Part shown: one piece after another, positions 1-9,621 of the stretch
Position numbering within the stretch: position 1 is the first letter of the stretch
Layout: each line of letters opens with the position of its first letter
Assembly: GCA_963920525.1 (NCBI GenBank)
Contig: OY986435.1
Location: 263,440,962 to 263,504,961 of the forward strand
DNA length: 64,000 bases
Source: Dichetophora obliterata
Taxonomy: Eukaryota; Arthropoda; Insecta; Diptera; Sciomyzidae
Reading direction: 5' to 3'
Translations under genes and position numbers: made by a program
The notes under the pieces: generated by a model
Database searches by the model: none
What the model was told of the DNA's origin: nothing
What the model saw: only the letters and a program-made list of their open reading frames with translations

Positions 1-99
1 ATTTTGAAAAAATAAAAAAGTTAATTGGTTAAACTCCTTACATTATTCTACCAGCTCGCATTAAAATCTTTCCTAAATTCTCTTCAGTTATTAAAATAT

Positions 100-1075
100 T
101 TACTTATTTATTTATTTATTTATTTATTGGCCAACCAAGGCAATTTACTTATTCTAACAGGTTTTTACAAATTTATTTACTTATTCTAACAGGTATTTAT
201 TTTTTATTTTTTTATTTTTTATATTTTTTTTTTCCCCTTCCTTGTTTTGGTGTTCAAAGATGTGCAATTCGAAGTGGGCGTAATCCGCCCACCTAATTGA
301 AATTATTTCACGAACACGCTAAAGAGGAAAGGAAAGAGGAGAAGAAAAAAAAGAGAATTCAGAGGTTGGGTTGATTAGGCAGAGAAAGAGACTTGTATAG
401 AGAACGCTTGAATAAGAATTTGGACATGGAAGGTGAGTAGTGGTCGGATATATTATTAAATTTTCTACAGCAACGGTTGATGGGTTCATTACTGGCATAT
501 GCAGTATGATGCCAATATTCAGTTAAGAGCCGAGTATGCCTTGTACGTCTTAAAGGGTCATTGAGGGTAATCTTGTTAGAGATATATTCGCAGTTAGTTA
601 CACCGCTCAGAACATCGAAAGTAAAGCATGTATCCAGTACCGTTCTTCTTGTTGATAGCGGTGTCAAATTTAATAGGGTGAGTCTGTGTTCATATGGTGG
701 AAGGCTTTCATAATCGCGGGGGTTATAAGTTTCTCTCAAAGCGAATAGTAAGAACTGTTTTTGAATGGATTCGATTCTATCACAATGGGATCCAAAAACT
801 GGATTCCAAATTATGCAGCCATATGCGCACTATTGCACAGATGTAGTGACCCATACATTCTTGATTCGTATGCTCGTCTTTTAATAAAACCGAGCAGTTT
901 ACTGGCCCTGGATACAATCTTATCATAGTGTAAATTAAAGCGCAGTTTGTTGTCCAAGACCACTCCAAGATCAACTATATAATTGACCCTGTTAAGTTCA
1001 TTATTATTATATTGGCGCTTTAATCGTAAAACAGATTGTGTATCAAATAAGCTGTGAGCCACTGTAGAAGTTAAC
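100..1075 (-). pseudogene. LINE ORF2 3' fragment (jockey/CR1 group), 5'-truncated
   Basis: Remnant of a non-LTR retrotransposon reverse transcriptase ORF, read right to left. The piece at about 811-1062 carries the post-catalytic block typical of LINE ORF2 (VDLGVVLDNKLRFNLHYDKI, then SRASKLLGFIKR). After at least one frameshift, the piece at 359-760 continues with the C-terminal block (LPPYEHRLTLLNLTPLSTRR). The catalytic palm and the endonuclease are absent, so this is a dead 5'-truncated copy, as target-primed insertion usually leaves. The 3' end lies near 100, where the minus strand runs into an (AATA)n tail. A similar C-terminal fragment with the same kind of tail lies at 58200-58790. Clade assignment within jockey/CR1 is uncertain. 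Confidence 0.75.
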
Positions 1076-1079
1076 TCAA

Positions 1080-2305
1080 ACGGTAGGTGTACGCACTATA
1101 TAAGGCACTATGTATATTTGAAAAGAAATCCAACTATCGGGAGACTAAACGCCTGTAGTGTGTGGTATATTAAAAAGTACTGTTTATAGTTTGAATCTTT
1201 TGCAAAAATTGGAATTTAAAATTTAGTTTCTCTTTATTTGTTTCAACTATTATAGTATTCAACTGTTTTATAATTATATTATTATTTATTTAAAAATAGC
1301 ATTAATTTCAATTATCGTTAAAATAAAGAAATAATTTTCCTTTGTTAACTATGTATGTCTTTTTTAAAAGCTGTTAATTTGTTTTAAAAAAAACTTTCTT
1401 TAAGATTGTATCACAAAATTTCACAATTTTTCTTTATGAAGTGATACATTTTCAGTGTGCTTTTTGTCGTAAGTTAAAGGAATATCACAAAGAAAAAGAA
1501 TTTGTGAAATAATGTAACTTACGACAAATGCATTCTGCAGCAAACGCCTTTCATAATATAATTACAGTAAATTTGACATAAGTCGATGAAAGTAAAATAT
1601 TCAGATTATAATCAATCAAAATCTGGAGAGAGTCCATAGGGCCATTTTGAAGATATATGATCTTATATCTTTAAAATCGTTCCCTGAAAAGTTAAATTTT
1701 GCATCCGCATTTTAAGGTAGCGATGTGTTAACGTTGTAACGGGTAACCAAAATCAACAAAATAATCAAAATTTACCACACTTTTTGAATACATAGAGTAA
1801 TAAACTTTGAAGTTTTAATTTTGGAATTTTTTGTTTTTGACAATTCATAGAAACAACAAACTTTCCCATACAAAAAGTAGTTTTTTCCCAAAAAGGCATT
1901 CTTCTAAAAAAATTACAGCGAGCCTAAGGGTTAACTCATCGTGAAATCCTTTCGTACTACAATGAGCCAAGGAATATTTTAGACCGAGTTTATCAAACAC
2001 ATTTTTTCGACCAGGCCTAATAAATATAAATATATGACAGAGTATACTTAATCTATTTGCTTTTAATTTTCTTGAATATAAGGCTTAAGTTAATTTTGCC
2101 TTTAATAAGTTCTGATTAAAAATTCTAAGCACAGGCAATCATTTGGTTGACATTTAAACTGTAAAATTAAGGCAACTTTACAGATATTTCAGTGTACACA
2201 AATAAAATAAAAGCTTTTCTGACATTTTTTTACATTTTTTATCGTGTTTTTAAGGAGTTAGAAAAACAAACAAGTTTTTTCAAACAATAACTCTACGCAG
2301 TCAAT
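1080..2305. other. AT-rich DNA without recognised gene
   Basis: No coding signal was seen. A small imperfect palindrome lies at about 1463-1529, with arms reading TTTGTCGTAAGTTA and its complement 40 bp apart. It could be a relic MITE or chance AT-rich structure. Confidence 0.4.
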
Positions 2306-2308
2306 TAA

Positions 2309-2572
2309 CAGCCCTATTCTGGCAAATTTACAAATTGTTAACCAGTATTTTGAATATTTCTATGTGTTTATTGTAATTTTTTGATTTCAAAACAAAATTT
2401 GAAGCTCAAAAATAAAAAATTTTGATAAAAATTGTCAACTGCTTTTCAGTTATTGACAATTTCATTAACAAATTTTGATTTTTCAGCTTTAAATTTTGTT
2501 TTGAAAACAACAAACACATAGAAATATTCAAAATACTGGTTAACAATTTGTTAATTTGCCAGAATAGGGCTG
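2309..2572. mobile_element. 264-bp fold-back MITE, TAA target duplication (PIF/Harbinger-like)
   Basis: The whole element is one long inverted repeat. The left end reads CAGCCCTATTCTGGCAAATT and the right end is its exact complement; the arms stay similar to a short loop near 2440. It is flanked by TAA on both sides (2306-2308 and 2573-2575). A 3-bp TWA duplication is the hallmark of PIF/Harbinger elements, so this superfamily is the best guess. No coding capacity. Confidence 0.7.
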
Positions 2573-2575
2573 TAA

Positions 2576-3340
2576 ATCACAACTTCATTTGAAATTGTGT
2601 TCTTCGACCTTACTTCATTAACGCTAGTTAACATAATTAAGTTTTCGGTTTGAATAGGCCTAAGACTTTATTTACGTCAAATCAAAATCTGCTTTTTTAA
2701 TTTTAATAACTGAGCAAAATATAATAAATAAATAAAGTTACTTTATTTTTTCCCTATGTATCTAATACTTCTCTACCAATTAAATTTGATGTTGGCAAAC
2801 AATGCGCAATAGGCTTTATATTATTTTATTTTTTCTGCTTGTTTATCACTTTAAAACAAATTGTGCAAACATGCAACTTCGTCACAGTATCTGTTGGATA
2901 AGCCCTAAAGCTAGCATATAAACGTACCTTGCTTTAGCAATTAACAATAATATATTAAAGTTTTTGATTTATTATTTTGTTTTCGTGGACTTGATGATAT
3001 TGCAAAAAGTTGAAGGTCATGGTACCAAGCAAATTGTTTAATGTGCTTTTTTAAAAAGATTTACGCAATTTATTGTTTTGTAATTGTTGCGTTAATATGT
3101 GAAATAGTTTATAGGACACGTTTTGTATACCTATAAATAAATTTTTGGAAAAAAAAAATCCATGTTTTAAGTAAATCGTGAGTAGTAAAAAAGGTGTGTG
3201 GAGGAGGTGAGGATAAAAAAAGATATTTTTTGCTTCAAATTTTTAAAAAAAAAAAACTAAAAGGATCTGCGTTTTTATAAGGCCTACCTTTTTGCAAGCC
3301 TAATGGTATTGCTCGACAATCATTGGTCACTGATAAGAAG
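2576..3340. other. AT-rich spacer, nothing recognised
   Basis: No open frame of note, no repeat boundary and no RNA-like fold was found by eye. Confidence 0.4.
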
Positions 3341-3344
3341 TCGT

Positions 3345-3470
3345 CCATAAACTACGCTACCATTTCTCAGCATTTTTTTACTCCCCCTTCCCCCTCCATT
3401 ATTTTTCGTAGTGCATTTCAGAATCCCTCCCCCCCACCTCTACTAAGTAACATAACATTTGAAATAAAGA
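3345..3470 (+). repeat. C-rich short interspersed repeat with a TCGTCCATAAA terminus, copy 1
   Basis: It starts with TCGTCCATAAACTACGCTACC and continues through two C-rich runs separated by CGTAGTGCATTTCAGAATCC. The second copy at 6897-6990 has the matching core and ends with GGTAACG...TTATGGACGAAC, the inverted form of the start. Together they suggest a short element with terminal inverted repeats. This copy is degenerate at its right end. Confidence 0.55.
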
Positions 3471-3474
3471 AATG

Positions 3475-4204
3475 AATTGATTCAAATATATTATATTAAT
3501 TTACATACTAGTTATTCGATTTTTCACTCGTATTACTGATTTTAAAAATATATATGACTGTATAAATTGAAGCTATAATTTACAAAAAATAAAAAAAAGA
3601 AGAACAATTTATATCATCATTAAAAGCTATTCCATTTGATCCAAGAGTCTATTCTCTCAATCACTGAGATTGAGAAGCTGGATGCTTTGTAAAGGATTCT
3701 TCAAATTCTTCATCGGATTCTATGTCGACCCATTCAGGTGTATACTCATTTCTAATGCAAAGGAATTCACCTGGTCTTTGACAGAATTAATAAGCCAGTT
3801 TGAAATTGTTTTATTTCCTCTTTTGCTTATAATCAGCGGACCTGCACTGCTAAATGCATAAATCTATACACATAATAAAACTGTAAAAAAATCTGTACAT
3901 TTAATGTTATTTGAAAAATTCTATATGCATTTTCCTTAAACTTGGTATGCGGGATCCTTAAGTCTTTGGTCGCAACAAAGGGTACTATTTATTACAGGAT
4001 TCTTTTTAAAATAATGGGTATTTTTAAAAAAATTTAAAATAAAAACACTGAAAGTCTTAGTGGAGGATGGAGTTAAGTTTCTGGGCCTTACCTAAGCAAC
4101 ATTCTTGTATGGAATGTTCATATAAAAAGCATACAGAATAAAAAATCGTATGGATAAGGGTAATATTATTAAAAATATTGACTCTAAGTTCTTGATATAT
4201 GTAT
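3475..4204. other. AT-rich spacer, nothing recognised
   Basis: The short open frame at 3670-3861 encodes a hydrophobic stretch with no recognised domain and no supporting context. It is not called as a gene. Confidence 0.4.
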
Positions 4205-4212
4205 ATGTCTAC

Positions 4213-5117
4213 CAGGGCGGGTCGATTTGTAGGGAGTGAAAAAATTCACCAATTTCCCTATGATTTCAGTATTCTATGGGTTATTCCATGAAAATTTGCC
4301 GAAGGAACCATACCTCTGTCGTTTAAATCGAGTCCCCTATTTTTTGGACCAAATTTTGGACCATTTTTCCATTTTTTTCATGATTTTGTCCAAGAATATT
4401 ACTTTCATGGCCATTTTTTTGGCTCAATTCATTATTTAATTCAATTTACAATTCAAAACGAAGAGTTTAAGCCCAAATTTATCGAATTCGGTTGATTAAT
4501 TCATGCGATATTGCTAAAACAAAATAACACATAAAACCAACTTTTTGATTTTTTTCCCTTTTTATTTTTTTTTTCTACAAAAATTCAAATTAAGAGATAA
4601 TAAAGTATCTATCAACCTATTATCAAAAAAAAATATTCAATTTGAGTGTAGTAAAAGACAAAATCTTGGACAAAATCATGAAAAAAATGGAAAAATGCTC
4701 CAAAATTTGGACAAAAATGCCCGTAACTTTTGAACCGTTGGACCAATGTTGGAAATTTTTTCTTGTAAATTGATCAAAATGAGCTCACCTTTCCAACGCG
4801 CCTACTGGCCCGTTAAACCCGATCGATAATTTTTGAGTTATGGATGTGAACGTTTAGGTAATATTTCATACGAACGTCAGTTTGGGAAAAAATCTACCAA
4901 CTGGCGATTAAACCCGATCGATAGTTTTTGAGTTTTGGATGTGAACGTTTAGGTAATATTTCATACGAACGTCAATTTGGGAAAAAATCTACCAACAAAA
5001 AGTAGGGGACTCGATTTTAACGATGGAGGTATGGTTCCTTTGGCACATTTTTATGGAATAACCCATAGAATACGGAAATCATAGGGAAATTGTCGAAAAA
5101 TAAATCTACCCGCCCTA
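4213..5117. mobile_element. Non-autonomous hAT-like element, 905 bp, TSD ATGTCTAC
   Basis: The left end starts CAGGGCGGGTCGATTTGTAG and the right end is ...CTACCCGCCCTA, with inverted similarity running about 120 bp inward. A perfect 8-bp direct repeat, ATGTCTAC, flanks it at 4205-4212 and 5118-5125, which is diagnostic of the hAT superfamily. No transposase is present. Internally a unit of about 92 bp (roughly 4806-4998) is tandemly duplicated. A related element with TAGGCCGGGTCGATTTGT at its left end lies at 43521-45283. Confidence 0.85.
4806..4998 (+). repeat. Two-copy tandem repeat, unit about 92 bp
   Basis: Both copies contain TTAAACCCGATCGATA, then GGATGTGAACGTTTAGGTAA and end in AAAAAATCTACCAAC. 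They differ at only a few bases, so the duplication is recent relative to the rest of the element. Confidence 0.8.
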
Positions 5118-5158
5118 ATGTCTACAGTACATTCACACTTGACATACATATATGATGA

Positions 5159-5898
5159 TTAAGGCGCCTCACGCTCCATAGACATAAAGAAAAGTTGTTC
5201 GACACAAATGCTCAAACAATCCTTGGTATATATTACGATAATTTTGCGACTCTAGCTATAGCTATCCGTGAGCTGGAATGGTTTTAAATAACCTCTATAA
5301 GTCGAGTTTTTTGTAAAAATATTGGCTAGTGTAATAATAGAAAAAAAAATTAACTGCCAGAAATTATAGGCCGGAAACAGCTCTTCCAATCTGCATCAAG
5401 CAATTGTAAATGTTTGCAATCAGATTAAAGATATCGCTGTTTTTCATGCATACTTTTGAAATTTTTTTATTTTTTTTTCCATACAAAAACTTTAAAAATT
5501 CAAATAACTTCATTAAGTTTTTTTTTTTTTTAATTTTCTTCAATTTTTTTCAGTACTTTTTTATTTTATAAATAATATTTAAGTTTTAATATAAATCAAT
5601 TTAAGCAATTCAGACTAGGAATCAATGCGAGCACTCAAAATCTTTTCAACGATATCTTGAAAGGAAGGATCGCACTAGAAATAGTTAGGTTTTTTTAATG
5701 TTAGTGAGAAGAAATTTTTAAAAAGTGCATGAAAAACGGCATTATCTTTAATCCGAATGCAAAAATTTGAATTTTTTGATGCAGATTGGAAGAGCTTTTT
5801 TCGGGCTGTAATAGTTTATTTTTTACAACTATTACACAAGACAATATGGTTACAAAAAAACTCGATTTTTGAGATTATTTTTTCGTGAGGCGCCTTAA
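5159..5898. mobile_element. Fold-back element with TTAAGGCGCCTCACG ends
   Basis: Perfect 15-bp terminal inverted repeats, TTAAGGCGCCTCACG at 5159 and its complement ending at 5898, bound a long inverted repeat. The inner arms include CTCTTCCAATCTGCATCAA at about 5381 and its near-complement at about 5778-5795. No coding capacity. Target duplication is ambiguous because the ends are palindromic with the flank. A diverged fragment sharing the stretch around GTAAAAATATTGGCT lies at about 59640-60180. Confidence 0.75.
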
Positions 5899-5899
5899 T

Positions 5900-6890
5900 G
5901 ATGTACTGGGCCCATGAAAATACGACTGAGATGAAAAAATTTACTATAATTTTTATAAAATCAGTTAATAAAATAAGCCCTGATAAAGCATAAAAAATTA
6001 ATTAAAATTAAAATTTGTTAAATATATTTGTTTTTCAATCATTTTTTTAAAAAAACAATACATTTTCGGTTACTAAATAACACCTTAATAAATTGAAGTA
6101 ATAAGCTATAATGCTACACAACTGAATAAACATACTCACGCATTCGGTACTAGAAACAGAAATGACTTAGTTGTGACGAGATGCATTTGCGAGGTCACGA
6201 AACAACGCTAATTTTATGCAGGTGATAGGGCCTATAATTATTTACCAGAACTAAATAAAAATGATAATTAAGTTGAAGTATTTTCCGTTTGTTTGATACC
6301 AAAAACATTCTCATATTTTGAAAACTGTAGAAAGTTTTAGTACAATGAAATTTTTAATAAATTTTTAATCTACTTTTCAAAAAAGGTCCAGCAAATTTCT
6401 TTTCTTTAAAAGTATAAAAACAGAAAATTGCATTTTGTATTCTCTTTCATTTGACGTATCATTTTACAAAAAAAACCACTGTTTCAGCTTGACACAAAAT
6501 TTGTTGTTCTATTGTAATGTAATAATACCCTTCGATTTTTGTAACGATTTGATTTTTTTTTGAACATGTTGTTTTTATAAGTTTTAAAAAATGCTTAGCC
6601 TTCAAGAATTATTTCGGGTTATTTTCGTATGCGGAGGCCAATCTGCTAGAAACAAATCACAACTACTATAAATTTTAACTACTCAAATGATAAAAATAAA
6701 TTTTTCTTCATTTTATAACACACTCTTGCAAATCTTTCATATTTTTAAAGAAAACTAAAATTAAATACTCGGGAATAACAAAATTTACAAATTATTAACA
6801 TTTCAAAGTAAGACCGGGTAAATATCAGCTTGTCTTAAATAATATTAATAAGATTTGTTTTGAGTTTTTTTAAAAATTTTTGGTCAAGTT
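5900..6890. other. AT-rich spacer, nothing recognised
   Basis: No credible open frame, repeat boundary or RNA gene was found. Confidence 0.4.
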
Positions 6891-6896
6891 ACAATA

Positions 6897-6990
6897 TCTG
6901 AAATCCATCCCCCTTACCGTTACTAGTCGCAGTGCATTTCAAAACCCCTCCCCTCCCCTAAATTGGTAACGTATTTTATGGACGAACACT
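6897..6990 (+). repeat. C-rich short interspersed repeat, copy 2, 5'-truncated
   Basis: Shares CGCAGTGCATTTCAAAACCC and the C-rich runs with the copy at 3345-3470. It ends in GGTAACGTATTTTATGGACG, the inverted terminus of the family. Same orientation as copy 1. Confidence 0.55.
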
Positions 6991-7239
6991 AACAGCACTG
7001 TCTTTGCAGGAAGAAATGCAGACGTCAACATAATTTTTCTCATTAGCGCAAGCCTTTGGGTTTGTTAGAGTTTTACATAATATTACACTGAGACCAAACA
7101 CTTTTGTCTACTAAGAGAATAGAGGAGATCACTATTTTTAACTTTACAAAATATTTTAATCAACAGTTGCTGCTTTATGTGTTTTTTGTTTTCAAATTTA
7201 TCCTAACGATATGTTTTTATAAGCTTTTATTTAACTTGC

Positions 7240-7870
7240 TTCGTTCGCATGTATGTCTTCAAAACTTGGAAGCCATTTTTCTACAACTTTTTGGTATCCG
7301 ATTAAGCTGAAATTTAGCATACATATGTATTTCCGGTGACAATGCAATATTATGATAAAATTTTTTGCCACGCCCCTTTTACCGCCCACAAATCAATAAA
7401 AATGCTTTATCTCTAAAACTTCTGGGCCGATTCAGCTGCAATTTTGTTAGTAAATTTCCTTCGAGTAGAGGATAATTAAGGTGAAAATTTTGCCACTCCC
7501 CTTTTTACCGCCCACAAATCCATAAAAATGCTATATCTCTGAAACTACTTTACCGATTCAGCTCAAATTTTGACAGTAAATTTCCTTCGAGTAGAGGATA
7601 AAAAAGGAAAATTTTTGCCACTCCCTATATATCTCTAAAACTACGGGGCTGATTCAGCTGAAATTTAAACAAAAGTTTCATCAAATAAAGCATGGGTTTA
7701 TGAAAAACATTTGGCCACACCCCCTTTTACCGCCCACAAATCAATAAAAATGCTATATCTCCAAAACTACCTGGCTGATTCAGCTAAAATTTTGGCAGTT
7801 AATTTCCTTCAAGTAGAGGATGATTCAGGAAAAAATTGTGCCACGCCCCTCAATAAAAATGCTATATCTC
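7240..7870 (+). repeat. Minisatellite-bearing repeat: five units of about 120 bp
   Basis: Each unit contains GCCACGCCCCTTTTACCGCC, then CACAAATCAATAAAAATGCT, then a CTGATTCAGCTGAAATTT-like block and TTCCTTCGAGTAGAGGAT. Units begin near 7367, 7490, 7614, 7712 and 7838; two are shortened. The array is preceded by TTTTTGGTATCCGATTAAGC. The same family recurs at 36603-36900 and 38935-39470 (inverted) and, as a subfamily, at 51000-51430, 56340-56460 and 57405-57550. It belongs to a dispersed mobile repeat of undetermined class. Confidence 0.8.
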
Positions 7871-8220
7871 CGTAAGTTTTGAAAATATAAGATGTTAATA
7901 ATAAATCTTTAAGACTAAAAAGTAAAAAATAAATAAAAAGTTAAAAATAGTTTTTCAAAAATAAGCTTTTATTTAAAAAGACGTGAACTAAGAAGAAAAA
8001 CAATAAATTTAAGTGACATCAGTCATATATGTATACAGTAGGTATATTCTAGGTGCAGAAGAACCCCTCCCTTGGTTACTCATCATCATAGTATAAACGT
8101 ACGTAAATTGGTAAGTTCTAAGGACTTATATAAATGTAGAATTTTTCAAATACATTTATATTTAAAAGCTTAAGGCACTGATATTGTGTAGTAAACCTGT
8201 ATAACGGATCGCGGACATCG
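7871..8220 (+). repeat. Snapback-arm repeat, copy 1
   Basis: Continues from the minisatellite. The stretch at 7960-8175 matches 35105-35342 closely, sharing AAAGACGTGAA, AAGAACCCCTC and TACGTAAATTGGTAAGTTCT. After the shared CACTGAT the two copies carry the next 44 bp in opposite orientation: here ATTGTGTAGTAAACCTGTAT comes first and CGCGGACATCG last. Confidence 0.75.
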
Positions 8221-8870
8221 CGGGTTTTTGAGGTAAAAGGGGGGCTTTAAAAAACCCACTAAAAATATCCCTCTTCCTGATTTTCTCGCGATTTTGGTGT
8301 TGGAAATAAGAAGTGTTGTGGTTATGTTGGGCGTTTAAAAAAAATTCCAATTAACATATCAATTTCTCCGATTTTCACGGCATTTTGGTGTTGGAAGTAG
8401 GAAGTAATTGGGTTTTGTTATAAACATAAATTATAATTCTATAAATTTTTAACTATTTCAATTGAATGCTATTTGAATGTCTTCCAGAACAGTTTATAAG
8501 AATGTCTCTTGAAAGCACTGCTTGATAAGGCTAAGAAGAAGAAGCACAATTGGATCTAAACAATATTTTCTGAAAGCAGTGGCCCTACGAATGCATGTCA
8601 CATTTGTACCAAACATTTTGCTGGGATGATTCAAAAAATAGTACTGCATCTACCCTAAGTTGCGGGTGTGTGATTATAAAGACATTTTAAAGAAAAATTC
8701 ATTAATAGTGAGCAGTTTAAGAAGTTATTGACTTTTTGAATTTCTCGCGTAGTAACTTTAATGCAACACTGGTCCTGTAAACTGCCATCTGTTAATAGAC
8801 TACTGTCAAGTTTTGAGCAAGCTGCACCATACAGTTTGTATTTGACTGCCGTTGAAAGCAGAAATTGGAC
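8221..8870. other. Spacer with a short direct repeat
   Basis: A unit containing CGATTTTGGTGTTGGAA and a following GAAGT is repeated at about 8287-8315 and 8379-8405. Otherwise nothing was recognised. Confidence 0.4.
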
Positions 8871-9621
8871 GAAAATGGGAAAAAGTTCATTTTGTGTACT
8901 CGTTAAGTATTAACTTTTGCTTATATAAACTATCACCGAAACCAAGTAAGGGCTTGATAAATACTACTGGACCTCTGCAGCATCAATTTTAAGAACGTTC
9001 AGGACGCTCAAAAGATATCGTCATGCCAGAAATTATCGATTAAATCAATGGAATGATATTGAATGATTGGAGAATAAAAGTGTGTGATGTAGCTGAGTCT
9101 GTAGGGATCTCAATTGAGCCGATACATTACATTTTTCATGAAAATTTGGACATGAAAAAGCTTTTCGCGCAATGGGTATCGCGATTGCTCACATTCGAGC
9201 AATAGTGTAGTCATGTGAGCTTTTCAATGGAGTGTTAACCGCAATCCGAAAGAGTTGTTGCACAACTTCGTAACCGTAGACGCATCAGAATACACCATTA
9301 GCCAAGGAATATTCGAAGCCGTAGACTTCTCCGGGTGAACGTGCCAAGGTGGGTCTGTTGGTCAACAAGATCACGGCGACATTTTTTGGGATGAATGCGG
9401 AGTCATTCACATCGTTTACCTTGAAAAGTGAAACGATCATCTGCGAATACTTTTCACAGCTGTTTGACAGATTTGATATTGTTTTAAAACCAAAATGACC
9501 GCATCTGTCGAAGAAAACAAAGCTCTTCTGTCATTATAACGCACCAGCGCACACGTCTGAAGTCGCTATGGTAAAAATCCATATATTCGGAATAATAAAT
9601 AACGGAACCTGCACTCCGACG

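Noticed and set aside
7240..7870. CRISPR-like array
   Set aside because: Repeats of 120 bp with no constant short repeat and unique spacers, in a eukaryotic transposon context; it is a minisatellite.
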